A stretch of 64,000 nt of DNA from IMG/VR virus record IMGVR_UViG_3300020473_000011, positions 62,001 to 126,000 of that record, one strand, 5' to 3'. Positions 42,557 through 50,616 of this stretch are shown in pieces. This stretch comes from a virus. The notes below the pieces were generated by a model, which saw only the letters and a program-made list of their open reading frames with translations, searched no databases and had not been told where the DNA came from. The position numbers and the translations under genes were made by a program. How positions within the stretch are numbered: position 1 is the stretch's first letter; each line of letters starts with the position of its first letter.

Positions 42557-42946
42557 ATGATACTGAAATACTTCTTACACATGGGCGTATGCCTCGCCTG
42601 TGCCATTCTGAGCATCGTAGCCCTAGAACTAGGACAAAGTTATGCTGGTAACTCCCAGCAAGGCGCTCTGTTAATCTCAGGCGTGCTAGTGGCCATTGGG
42701 GTTGTTGCGACGAAGCTTACTGATAAGTCACCGCGCAAGTTATTCCAGAACCTCACACTGCGTGGCTTCTTGGATGATTACCTCGTGACGATTATCGTGG
42801 TACTGCTGGTGCTAAATGCCGCGTTTGGTGGTGGGTTCAGTGAAGAGCCTACACGGCTCATTGTGCTGGGTTTATTATACATAGCGGTGAAGCACTTACT
42901 TCGTGCGAATGAAGCACGCTTCACCATGATGGGTCAGCTTAAATAG
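42557..42946 (+). CDS. four-span membrane protein, 129 aa
   Basis: Hydrophobic spans CLACAILSIVALELG, LLISGVLVAIGVVAT, LVTIIVVLLVLNAAFGG and LIVLGLLYIAVKHLL. Starts 16 bp after a terminator with no clear ribosome site or promoter, so expression may depend on read-through. Its end overlaps the converging gene at 42939 by 8 bp. Confidence 0.65.
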   Translation: MILKYFLHMGVCLACAILSIVALELGQSYAGNSQQGALLISGVLVAIGVVATKLTDKSPRKLFQNLTLRGFLDDYLVTIIVVLLVLNAAFGGGFSEEPTRLIVLGLLYIAVKHLLRANEARFTMMGQLK

Positions 42947-43367
42947 TACTGAGGTAATCCTCTAGTCCGTCTTCCAAAACCTCGGCCAACTCGTCGGGGT
43001 TTTCGCTCATTATCGCCAGCGTTGTCCACGCTATCTGCGACCACTGCTTGTATGCCTTCCCTTTTTCCATTCGACGTGTCACCTCTGCATGGATGTAAGC
43101 AGCGCCTTCCTTAATGGTGCGGTACAAGCCTGCCTGTGGTGGCAGAAGCTCTGTGAACTCGACTGACTCACTCACGCGAGTGCCCTCGCCTGTGCCTGCC
43201 GCACCGACTGAAAGGCGGTAACAGTTCGTGATAAGCACAAGGCGGTCGTCTGAGGTGATGGCCACAATGTCATCTTCCGTTTCAGAGTCGATGATCTGAG
43301 TGGCCGTCAGTGGTTCACCCTGCTGGGTGATGTAGTCCAGATCTTTGCGACATTCAGGCTTAGTCAT
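42939..43367 (-). CDS. hypothetical protein, 142 aa
   Basis: ATG 43367 overlaps the upstream stop (ATGACTAA). Beta-type first half (DIVAITSDDRLVLITNCYRL), helical second half. Last gene of a ~6.3-kb leftward operon that starts at the promoter at 49275. Confidence 0.7.
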   Translation of the reverse strand: MTKPECRKDLDYITQQGEPLTATQIIDSETEDDIVAITSDDRLVLITNCYRLSVGAAGTGEGTRVSESVEFTELLPPQAGLYRTIKEGAAYIHAEVTRRMEKGKAYKQWSQIAWTTLAIMSENPDELAEVLEDGLEDYLSTI

Positions 43368-43674
43368 TCGATGCTCGCAGTCGGCTGGCCAGTACGTCTT
43401 GGTACCCGATCATGTCTGCCCACCATTCACTCGCGGTCGCATCCGCATGGGTGGCTGAGTTAATCACTGTGATCGTGTCGAAGGTCTCTTGGATATTCGC
43501 AACGTTATCAGGGTTTGGGCAGGCTGACTTGACCAGCTCCCAACAGTCACGCGGCGAGTTCAACTGCACGTCGATGCGGTCAGCCGTAAATAAAGCAAGT
43601 GTTTGCACCTCAAGCTGGGCTAGTTCGTCGGCACACGACCAACCCAATGCAATGTTTTCCTCAGCGCTACGCAT
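43360..43674 (-). CDS. hypothetical protein, 104 aa, related to C-terminal half of 43667-44182
   Basis: ATG 43674 overlaps the upstream gene by 8 bp. CPNPDNVANIQETFDTI ... WWADMIGYQDVLASRL matches CPNPDDVIAIQEAYDLI ... WWLDMSNYQRVLGKRL of its neighbour. A partial tandem duplication. Confidence 0.68.
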   Translation of the reverse strand: MRSAEENIALGWSCADELAQLEVQTLALFTADRIDVQLNSPRDCWELVKSACPNPDNVANIQETFDTITVINSATHADATASEWWADMIGYQDVLASRLRASND

Positions 43675-44182
43675 TTGTGTTGCCCTGTGCCTGTAGACGC
43701 TTACCCAGTACACGCTGGTAGTTGCTCATATCAAGCCACCACTGAGGCTCAGACACTGACCACACCACATCTTTATCAATGGCCTCAATCAAGTCGTAGG
43801 CTTCTTGGATAGCGATAACGTCGTCAGGGTTAGGGCATAGGTCTTTCAGTGCCTGCCAGCGGGCTTGGGGTTCACGCTTCGAGTCGTTCATACTGTTGAT
43901 AAAGAAACGCTGACGTTTCACGTGGTTTTGCTCTTCCAAGAACGCAGTATACCCTTCACGGGTACCACCTTGCTCGAAGAACTGGATCTCATCATCAAGC
44001 TCTTGTAGGTACTCGGCTAAGCCGTTATCAAAACCTGATGACTGCGCATTACGTGCGTAGACGTCTCTGTACGCTTTCTTGAACTCAAGTGAGTCTTCGT
44101 CAGCCTTATCACCTACTGCGTGCTTAGCGGCAGCCCGTGCTGCGGCCATGGCCATTGTGTCTGGATGACAATACCATCCCAT
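43667..44182 (-). CDS. hypothetical protein, 171 aa
   Basis: N-terminal helical Ala-rich start (MAMAAARAAAKHAVGDKADE), charged middle, C-terminal ~65 residues shared with the next gene downstream. Ribosome site AGAGGTAACCAGT. Confidence 0.7.
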   Translation of the reverse strand: MGWYCHPDTMAMAAARAAAKHAVGDKADEDSLEFKKAYRDVYARNAQSSGFDNGLAEYLQELDDEIQFFEQGGTREGYTAFLEEQNHVKRQRFFINSMNDSKREPQARWQALKDLCPNPDDVIAIQEAYDLIEAIDKDVVWSVSEPQWWLDMSNYQRVLGKRLQAQGNTNA

Positions 44183-44224
44183 ACTGGTTACCTCTTATTC
44201 TTTTACTGTGTTGGGCACTTAACG

Positions 44225-44512
44225 CTAGTTAAGCACTCGAACGGGGATTAATTCTTCGAAGGCCACCACACGGTAGCTATCGTGCTCGCCAATACCCTGA
44301 TTGATTGCCCCATGCACGCGATGACGTGGATGGTCATTGTCATACTCAGTATAGCTCACGCAATACATTGCACTTAGCGCACTGTGATGTACAACGTTCA
44401 GCACCTGCACCACACGCGTACGCAGCGGTGACCACGGCGTCGGGTACCCTATCCCTTCTTTAATGCGGTAGGATGTCCCCGCCTTGAGAGGATTAACGGC
44501 GCTCAGCATCAT
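44225..44512 (-). CDS. hypothetical protein, 95 aa
   Basis: The frame is open to 44677, but the upstream part overlaps the membrane-protein gene; ATG 44512 (or 44509) within a 20-bp overlap is preferred. Beta-type, with SAMYCVSYTEYDNDHPRHRV and a C-terminal FEELIPVRVLN. The ending resembles VEFTELLPPQ of 42939, hinting at a shared small domain. Confidence 0.6.
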   Translation of the reverse strand: MMLSAVNPLKAGTSYRIKEGIGYPTPWSPLRTRVVQVLNVVHHSALSAMYCVSYTEYDNDHPRHRVHGAINQGIGEHDSYRVVAFEELIPVRVLN

Positions 44513-44852
44513 CGTGAGACTGCTTAATAAGCTCTTCATTAAACGCAGCCACATGCTTATCAAAGTCTGCCTTCTGCGCCTCAATAAGCTTTTTAGTTTC
44601 GCGATTACTCTTCGTAATAAGGACAGCGAAACACAGGCAGGACAGTGCTCCCCACATCCACTCGTCAAAAGGATCAAGCGCTGCGTAGCCTGTTAATACA
44701 GCCGCAATTTTTAGCATGTGGACTGAACGCATAAGCCATGGGTGTTGGTTGAATGAGTGGTGTCGATGCGCCGCGAGGGCACCTGCTAGATAGCCTAATG
44801 TCACAGCCATAAACAGAAGCATGATCTGTAGGGTTGCTTGGAGCATGACCAT
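44493..44852 (-). CDS. membrane protein, 119 aa
   Basis: N-terminal span LQIMLLFMAVTLGYLAGALA, then LKIAAVLTGYAAL and WMWGALSCLCFAVLI, then a charged helical tail (RETKKLIEAQKADFDKHVAA). Starts in a TAATG overlap. Looks related in layout to the next gene upstream. Confidence 0.68.
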   Translation of the reverse strand: MVMLQATLQIMLLFMAVTLGYLAGALAAHRHHSFNQHPWLMRSVHMLKIAAVLTGYAALDPFDEWMWGALSCLCFAVLITKSNRETKKLIEAQKADFDKHVAAFNEELIKQSHDDAERR

Positions 44853-45136
44853 TATGACTGCCCCACTCGTTCACGTGTCACACGACGGCTCTTTGCTGAG
44901 ACCACCACATAGAGAAGCGTCGCTACCGTGACAGGTAACGCTGACATTTCAGGCTTGATAGCCATGTGACCAAACAGAAGTGCAACCATTGTTAGCAGTA
45001 TGTTCGAGGCGGCATACCAGTTATGGTCGTACTGCGGGAGCTTACTGAATGCCATGAACTTACCAGCTGTGACCCCAATACCAATGGCAACTATCATCAT
45101 CAGTGATGGATAGACGGTCATCATAAACGTGTTCAT
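44852..45136 (-). CDS. membrane protein, 94 aa
   Basis: Three spans: SLMMIVAIGIGVTAGKFMAF, SNILLTMVALLFGHMA, LPVTVATLLYVVVSA; a basic tail (KSRRVTRERVG). Overlaps the upstream gene by 4 bp. Confidence 0.68.
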   Translation of the reverse strand: MNTFMMTVYPSLMMIVAIGIGVTAGKFMAFSKLPQYDHNWYAASNILLTMVALLFGHMAIKPEMSALPVTVATLLYVVVSAKSRRVTRERVGQS

Positions 45137-45762
45137 ACTAAAGGTTCCTCATCGTTTTTTAATTGTGCTGCAATCTCAGGATGCAGGCACTGTGCTTTTG
45201 ATTCTAGGATAATACTATCAGGCCGCGTACGGAGCTGGTGACTACGCACAAGCTCAGCCTGCCGATGTTCAATCATGTTAGCTTGGCACTGAATCATTTT
45301 AGTGAGTGTCTGCTCAACAGTTAGCGCACCGAGGCTGTACTCGGTGAGTAAGGCACTGATGATTGGGTGCGTCTTGGCCAGCTCAATAATAGCGGGATCA
45401 AAGACATCGTCAACGCGTTTAGGGTGACTATCGCCCTCTCGGTTAAAATACGTTTTAACGAGGCTAACAAGGTATGCCGCCGTCGGGGTCTTTATCTCTG
45501 TGTTGCGGCCATGGTCTCGATACACGGTCGCATACGGCACAAAGTGAAACTGTCTAATGCAGATTTGACTGCGCTTATCGGCAACCGCCAAGCAAACATG
45601 GTCACCGTCGTCTATCGTACAGCTAACCTCAAGCTGTGGGCATGTCTTAACCAGTATTTCGGCGGCTTCATCGAAGATGAGCTTTAGCGCCCCTAAGCTA
45701 ACAAACTCACCGACACGCTTATACTGGCGCTGTAGTTGTGGGTGTATATCGTTCTTATCCAC
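45133..45762 (-). CDS. hypothetical protein, 209 aa
   Basis: Uses a GTG start at 45762 that overlaps the upstream stop, with AGGG before it. Helical N-terminus, central beta part (EVSCTIDDGDHVCLAVADKR), C-terminal helical Gln-rich part. Unknown. Confidence 0.68.
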   Translation of the reverse strand: MDKNDIHPQLQRQYKRVGEFVSLGALKLIFDEAAEILVKTCPQLEVSCTIDDGDHVCLAVADKRSQICIRQFHFVPYATVYRDHGRNTEIKTPTAAYLVSLVKTYFNREGDSHPKRVDDVFDPAIIELAKTHPIISALLTEYSLGALTVEQTLTKMIQCQANMIEHRQAELVRSHQLRTRPDSIILESKAQCLHPEIAAQLKNDEEPLV

Positions 45763-46522
45763 CGTAATACCCTATTGCTGCTTTGTGTGCAGGTGATACC
45801 GTATCAAGCATGTTGCAGTCATTACACTGGCTGCACTTAACAGACTGGTAAATGGTCTCATCCGTATCAACGACAGACACTTCCGTCGGACACTCGTTAG
45901 ACTCACCCATTGAAATCGAACCATTGATGTTCACTGATGGCTGACAGAACTTACCCATGCTCTCAAGCTGACGGATAGCCGCCCCGATAGTATTAAACTG
46001 CGGATGGTTTGCGATGCTGCGTAAGTTGAAACAGCGTGTACCTTTGCTGGTGGTTGTCTTCTCAGACACCTTCAAGCGTGTACGTGCTCGACCCTGCGGG
46101 TAAATTGGAGCCGAGATATAATCAAAGAACTTCGCATTAGGATGCGCTGCCAGTGTACGCGCCAGCCCGTCTTTATCAAGGCTACGTGGGTAGTACAGTG
46201 GGTCGTTCACGATCTGGAAGTTGACTTTAGGGTACGGCGTCATGTACTTGGCCACCAGCTCAGGGTCTTTCACCCACTCGCCATGAGTACACACTGACAC
46301 GCTGCCTTGGAAGTTCAATAGCAAGTAGTTCATCATGTCGTTATACGCTTGGTGGTCTGTCGGCTCACCACCGCTGATTATGATGACACGGACGCCGTTA
46401 CGCACTGCAAAGTTCACGCTCTTCATGAACGTACCAAAGTCCATGCTACCGCTCGACGGTAAGCTATCAATCATGCAGTGGCTACAGCCCATGCTACACT
46501 TGTCGGTAATACGAATAATCAT
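45755..46522 (-). CDS. radical SAM/SPASM-like iron-sulfur protein, 255 aa
   Basis: ATG 46522 follows AAGGAG by 7 nt. Residues 8-16 hold the CxxxCxxC cluster motif (KCSMGCSHC) that binds a 4Fe-4S cluster and SAM; IIISGGEPTDHQA (~46-58) is the GGEP SAM-binding motif. C-terminal cysteines (TRCFNLRS, KFCQPSVNINGSISMGESNEC, KCSQCNDC) form a SPASM-type auxiliary cluster site. SPASM proteins usually modify peptides or proteins; no precursor peptide is obvious nearby. Rare in phage genomes, target unknown. Confidence 0.82.
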   Translation of the reverse strand: MIIRITDKCSMGCSHCMIDSLPSSGSMDFGTFMKSVNFAVRNGVRVIIISGGEPTDHQAYNDMMNYLLLNFQGSVSVCTHGEWVKDPELVAKYMTPYPKVNFQIVNDPLYYPRSLDKDGLARTLAAHPNAKFFDYISAPIYPQGRARTRLKVSEKTTTSKGTRCFNLRSIANHPQFNTIGAAIRQLESMGKFCQPSVNINGSISMGESNECPTEVSVVDTDETIYQSVKCSQCNDCNMLDTVSPAHKAAIGYYGG

Positions 46523-46532
46523 TAGCGGCTCC

Positions 46533-47342
46533 TTAAAAAGTCCAAAGCTGAGTTGCACGGTCACCTTCTGAGGCATTAATAATACTAGACGAGACAAACG
46601 TGGTTTCTCCCGATGCCAACCGTCGTATGTGCGCTCTTCTTAGATGCGTAACAGGACGCTTGTGCTGCACTGCTCGCGTGGCAGCGCCATCACGCGAACG
46701 TGCTGGTCGGTCAAGCTGTACCGTGTAGAAAGCAACAGGGCGTGCTGCCTTTTTGTTACGTTGAGCATTAATACGGTCACGCGCTGTATAGGCAGGTGCG
46801 TTATGCTTGAGTGTCACATTGTTTGTTGAAATCGTCAGTAGTAATGAAATCAACCAGTCTCGAATGCTGTCTGGGTTGACGGAGCTTAGTATTTCGGCCT
46901 TATCGGGGTCGGTGTTCTTTTCGCTTCGGATCCAACGCCAATCGTCTGTTGCCTCAAGGGTGATCATCATAGGAAGGACGACCACTTCGTCGTCTTCGTA
47001 GACAACCGCAATACTAACACTCATTGTACGGTCAGCCACGTGGCACATGTAGTACATACGCTGCTTGTCATTGTCCGTATTAGGGAACTCAACTGTAAAT
47101 TGCTCGAAGGGCGGTAGCGCCGAGCAAGACTCTATGGTATCTGGTTCAACCGTAGGCACAGACGATGTATTTTTAACGAGGATAACGGGTACATCACGGG
47201 TACGACCCTTATCAATGTAGGGAGCAGCATCTGGATTCTTAGCAACCATGCGGTCGATGTCCGCTGATAGTTTAGCCGCCAGTATATGATAACGGCTCGC
47301 TAATGGATGGCGCATAGTCTTGTTTTTGTTCTTATTCTTCAT
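46533..47342 (-). CDS. hypothetical protein with basic HLRRxHIRRL C-terminal motif, 269 aa
   Basis: The frame extends to 47738 but overlaps the HTH gene; ATG 47342 has AGGAG 7 nt upstream. Very basic N-terminus (MKNKNKNKTMRHPL). The end, PVTHLRRAHIRRLASGETTF, resembles a short motif at the C-terminus of many unnamed phage proteins. Ten bp upstream of the radical SAM gene. Function unknown. Confidence 0.7.
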   Translation of the reverse strand: MKNKNKNKTMRHPLASRYHILAAKLSADIDRMVAKNPDAAPYIDKGRTRDVPVILVKNTSSVPTVEPDTIESCSALPPFEQFTVEFPNTDNDKQRMYYMCHVADRTMSVSIAVVYEDDEVVVLPMMITLEATDDWRWIRSEKNTDPDKAEILSSVNPDSIRDWLISLLLTISTNNVTLKHNAPAYTARDRINAQRNKKAARPVAFYTVQLDRPARSRDGAATRAVQHKRPVTHLRRAHIRRLASGETTFVSSSIINASEGDRATQLWTF

Positions 47343-47352
47343 CATCTTACTC

Positions 47353-48126
47353 CTATACCATAATGACTTTCTGAGGCACCAAGTAAAAGTTTGTAGTCTC
47401 TTCGTCATTGCATGGGTCAATGTATAGCACCTCGATGCGGCGGTTGTTTCGGCTATCAAATTCGCAAAGCGTAACGTCAATGATTGACGTGTAGTAGCCC
47501 GCACAGTGATCAGTGCAATGAAGACGGACAGCCTCAAGTACATCGGCTTTCTCACCTGTGCATACAAAGTCAGTCGCGTTCTCCGCATACAGACTATCGT
47601 GGTAGAGCGTATACAGCGTCTTACCGAGCGGACGATACAATGGGTCGTCCTTCGGTAGCAGCGCTTGGAACTGATGCGTGTAGTGCATGTGTGCATCAAA
47701 GTGAGGCTTAACCAGTGTATGAGCACGCTCGTAGGCATCTTTGTACTGACCTTGTGTTAGTGACTCAAAGAAGCCTCCACCTGACAGTTGATGCTCTGCG
47801 TATTGGTCACACGCATCTTTGTGCTGCTCACTAACGCCAGCATGGTAGCGAGCATCAATCAGGGAGCGGATAGTTGGCGCTGTACCACCTTCTGTTAATA
47901 AGCGCTGTGGGTTCACTGCCAGTGCCCCTGTGATAATATTTACAAGCGTGGCTTTAACCGACTTCGGTGCAACCTTGTTATCACTGGTTGAGCGCCAGCC
48001 ACGGACAGTCGCTGCATTCACGAGGAACAGCGACGCCACTTGGCTATTACTTAAATTAGCGAGCTTCTGTAGCTCGAAGTATTCCAGTTTCAGTAACTCG
48101 ACTGGGTTCATTGATGTTGCTAGCAT
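47353..48126 (-). CDS. putative HTH DNA-binding protein, 257 aa
   Basis: Residues ~22-45 (NLSNSQVASLFLVNAATVRG, then WRSTSDNKVAPKSV) fit a helix-turn-helix. The remaining ~200 residues are alpha/beta with a C-terminal EVLYIDPCNDEETTNFYLV. Starts within the upstream gene (7-bp overlap). Another candidate for the operator-binding regulator, though it lies deep in a regulated operon. Confidence 0.65.
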   Translation of the reverse strand: MLATSMNPVELLKLEYFELQKLANLSNSQVASLFLVNAATVRGWRSTSDNKVAPKSVKATLVNIITGALAVNPQRLLTEGGTAPTIRSLIDARYHAGVSEQHKDACDQYAEHQLSGGGFFESLTQGQYKDAYERAHTLVKPHFDAHMHYTHQFQALLPKDDPLYRPLGKTLYTLYHDSLYAENATDFVCTGEKADVLEAVRLHCTDHCAGYYTSIIDVTLCEFDSRNNRRIEVLYIDPCNDEETTNFYLVPQKVIMV

Positions 48127-48689
48127 AGTTCGCCATGTTCCTGTTCAAAGGCTTCAATGTCTACGTTCAAACGACGTAGGTTATCTTCGGCTTTTTTCAG
48201 CCGTGTGCGAGCGAGGGCTTCTTGATCTTTGTCGCCTTTCACAGAGGCCAGTAAGGCTCTTTCATCTTCGACGTCATTCACGAACTGGTCTCGGCCTTGA
48301 ATGTAACTGGTACGCAGTATTGCAAGCGAGCGCTCAGACTGAGCAGCCGTAGGGTCTTCGATGTCAGCACGTTTCATCACGACTGGCTCGTCTTCACGCA
48401 GTGAGACCTTATCAGCGCGGATAACGTAGGCTTCGTTTGATGACACGTGATAGATAGCATAGTACTGACACGTAACAGGGTGCACAGACACTTGAATGTT
48501 TGAGTCATTCGAATGTGAAATGATGTCGTTATAGATGTCATCACCGAAACACACATTCTCAAGCAGTGGCATCTTACGTGATGAGATTTCGCTAAGTGGC
48601 ATGACGTTCGTCATTGGCACAAGGTCTACACGGTAAGGCGTGTTACCTTGGCCTTTAAATTCAAAGCGCTTGGTTAGTGGTAAGCTCAT
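48120..48689 (-). CDS. hypothetical protein with C-terminal coiled coil, 189 aa
   Basis: N-terminal ~100 residues beta-type (YRVDLVPMTNVMPLSEISSR); residues ~120-185 a charged coiled coil (ALARTRLKKAEDNLRRLNVD). Unknown. Confidence 0.7.
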   Translation of the reverse strand: MSLPLTKRFEFKGQGNTPYRVDLVPMTNVMPLSEISSRKMPLLENVCFGDDIYNDIISHSNDSNIQVSVHPVTCQYYAIYHVSSNEAYVIRADKVSLREDEPVVMKRADIEDPTAAQSERSLAILRTSYIQGRDQFVNDVEDERALLASVKGDKDQEALARTRLKKAEDNLRRLNVDIEAFEQEHGELC

Positions 48690-48719
48690 AATTGACTCCC
48701 TCGTCAGGCACTACTCGGG

Positions 48720-49214
48720 TCACACCGAGTAGTTGCGGCCGTCTTCAAAAGCTTCCATCACGCGGTCGCGCTGGGTGCTCTCGAAGTTGTCGTAGTCTTC
48801 TTTGCTTACTAACTCATGCGTACATGCGCCCTCAGCCCAGTGGTAGAAGTGCTCGATAGCCTTGTTGGCTTCGCGTAATGACTTATACACTTCCATTGAG
48901 TCGCCTTCGACGCAGTCACAGTCACGTGACCAGTAGTAGACGTAAACAGGCTTGTTGAAGTAGCGCAGGCGTAGTTTTAGGTTCTCGCGAATGGCACGGT
49001 ATGAGCCGACGATGCGTAACTTACGACGCATTACGTTATCGAGGTTAATGCGCTTCTTGTCATTAATACGGACACGTAGCATCGCGTCGGTGTGGTCTGA
49101 TACCACGTTGATTTGGTTACCAAAGATAGTTACTTGGTACAGGGTTAAGCAGTAGCCATTGCCATGCTTCTTAAAGTTGATCTTATCTCGGATCAGGCTA
49201 GTCAGTTTATTCAT
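48720..49214 (-). CDS. hypothetical basic protein, 164 aa
   Basis: First gene of the long leftward operon. Basic and beta-type (MRRKLRIVGSYRAIRENLKL, then YVYYWSRDCDCVEGDSME). No known family. Lies 61 bp from the promoter at 49275-49302. Confidence 0.7.
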   Translation of the reverse strand: MNKLTSLIRDKINFKKHGNGYCLTLYQVTIFGNQINVVSDHTDAMLRVRINDKKRINLDNVMRRKLRIVGSYRAIRENLKLRLRYFNKPVYVYYWSRDCDCVEGDSMEVYKSLREANKAIEHFYHWAEGACTHELVSKEDYDNFESTQRDRVMEAFEDGRNYSV

Positions 49215-49274
49215 CGTCTTGCATCCACAAGTTAAAGGTATGCTCTCGGGTCAATCCCAAAAGCGTATGACGTC

Positions 49275-49302
49275 AGTATATATCGTTGTACAATGATGTC
49301 AA
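49275..49302 (-). promoter_or_regulatory. operator-promoter for the 49214-42939 operon
   Basis: Minus strand TTGACA (49302-49297), 16 bp, TATACT (49280-49275), with TCATTGTACAACGA filling the spacer. The best-matching promoter in the window. Confidence 0.85.
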
Positions 49303-49318
49303 TACGTTTTCTAAATAA

Positions 49319-49341
49319 AAATAGCTGCGGCGCAGCTATTT
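49319..49341 (-). terminator. terminator of 49435-49806, built on element 2
   Basis: A perfect palindrome with 11-bp arms (AAATAGCTGCG / CGCAGCTATTT) followed on the minus strand by TTTTATTT. Its centre CTGCGGCGCAG is element 2, here apparently working as a terminator hairpin. Confidence 0.7.
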
Positions 49342-49434
49342 AGGAAGATATAGTAGATGAGTTTAGCGAGTGTGTCTAGCTATTAAGCATGAGGTTCGGT
49401 GATCCGTCGTGTTTGGCCAGCTGTACGGCGGTCA

Positions 49435-49806
49435 TTATTTATATTTAGCAAGGATGTCTGCTAACTCACGCGTTAATTGCGGGTTGTTACGCGCCATCGC
49501 CTGCAAACCACTGGTAACACGTAAGTGATTGTCGTGGTTCCACACAGCTTCTTGATGCTCGGCGTCGGTTAACGCAAATTCCATTGGGTCACGCTTAGCT
49601 GCGTTCTTCGGCACTTTAACACCGTTGCTGAGTACATAGCTTCGACTTGTTTCCTCAACAATAGCCACTTTCTCCCACTGCAACTCCCAACGCTTTTCAG
49701 CGGGTACGTCGTACACACGCTTACGGCCGTTGTGGTACCAGATGTGTGTCAGTGCATCTTGTTCAGTGCTTGATTTATTAAGCGTCTTATCGGTTACGGT
49801 AGTCAT
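49435..49806 (-). CDS. hypothetical protein, 123 aa
   Basis: Begins MTTVTDKTLNKSSTEQDALT; middle region ELQWEKVAIVEETSRSYVL, helical C-terminus. A single-gene unit with its own operator-promoter (49842) and terminator (49319). Unknown. Confidence 0.7.
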   Translation of the reverse strand: MTTVTDKTLNKSSTEQDALTHIWYHNGRKRVYDVPAEKRWELQWEKVAIVEETSRSYVLSNGVKVPKNAAKRDPMEFALTDAEHQEAVWNHDNHLRVTSGLQAMARNNPQLTRELADILAKYK

Positions 49807-49841
49807 GTTACTCGTCTCATGTTTAATCGGTTAGTGTGCTC

Positions 49842-49869
49842 AGTATAAATCGTTGTACAATGATTGCAA
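49842..49869 (-). promoter_or_regulatory. operator-promoter for 49435-49806
   Basis: Minus strand TTGCAA (49869-49864), 16-bp spacer with TCATTGTACAACGA, TATACT (49847-49842). Element 2 (TTGCGGCGCAGG) at 49888. Confidence 0.85.
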
Positions 49870-49983
49870 GCATTTATCCTAATTAATTGCGGCGCAGGCT
49901 GTCACGTGAAAAGGCGACTGCGCGCTTATGCACCATTGGGTCACAGCTGCCAGTGCCGACCTATGCCAGTTTTTAGGTATCGA

Positions 49984-50616
49984 CTAAGGACGCACCTCCG
50001 TGATACCAAAGTGCTCAGCCAGCGTGTACCAATCCTCAAGGTGACCCACCAGCTGACGACGGCGCTTAGCCAAGAACGTGCGCAGTCTCGGTCTGGGTGA
50101 CTGGCTGATCAACTGGTCAATTAAGCGCAGGTTCCCCTCCCCGATAAGGCTCGCAAACTTGAAGTAGTCGTGATGCTCTTCACTGTCCAGCGTGGCCACC
50201 GTGTCTTTCAGGTTCTCGTAAATCTTGATGTCCTTCATGAGCTGGTCGGGTTCACGTTTCGTCGGGAGCATGATGGCCGTGCATAGTGCCACGTTCCTGT
50301 CGTGCTTACGTAAGGTCACTGCACTGGCCTCATGACGCTTTGCAAAGAGTTCCGTGATGGTTGGGTCATTCGGAAAGAACGGCGCAGCATCGTTCATCCC
50401 ACGGCGTGTGAGATCAAGCTGACGCCCTATTGTGAGGTACACAGTATCAGCATCCGCCTTATGATTGGCACAGCGCTGCACCTCACGGGGTGTCGCGCCC
50501 AGTTCACTCATACGGGACACAAAGCCCGACCGTTGTACGAGGATAACTTGCAGGTCGTTACCCCCTTCAAAGATTTCATTATCCACGATGCGTGGACGTG
50601 CCAGTATTCGGCTCAT
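49984..50616 (-). CDS. hypothetical protein, 210 aa, member of four-gene paralog set
   Basis: Last of four co-transcribed genes whose C-terminal ~40 residues share a pattern: here GNLRLIDQLISQSPRPRLRT, then FLAKRRRQLVGHLEDW. The N-terminal ~150 residues differ between members. Starts 4 bp inside the upstream gene. No known domain. Confidence 0.68.
   Translation of the reverse strand: MSRILARPRIVDNEIFEGGNDLQVILVQRSGFVSRMSELGATPREVQRCANHKADADTVYLTIGRQLDLTRRGMNDAAPFFPNDPTITELFAKRHEASAVTLRKHDRNVALCTAIMLPTKREPDQLMKDIKIYENLKDTVATLDSEEHHDYFKFASLIGEGNLRLIDQLISQSPRPRLRTFLAKRRRQLVGHLEDWYTLAEHFGITEVRP

Noticed and set aside
45755-46522. Viperin-like antiviral enzyme
   Set aside because: Has the general radical SAM motif but also SPASM-type cysteines, and lacks the sequence pattern I associate with viperins.
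46533-47738. 401-aa frame upstream extension
   Set aside because: The first ~130 residues are Arg/Thr/Cys-rich nonsense overlapping the HTH gene; ATG 47342 with AGGAG is the real start.
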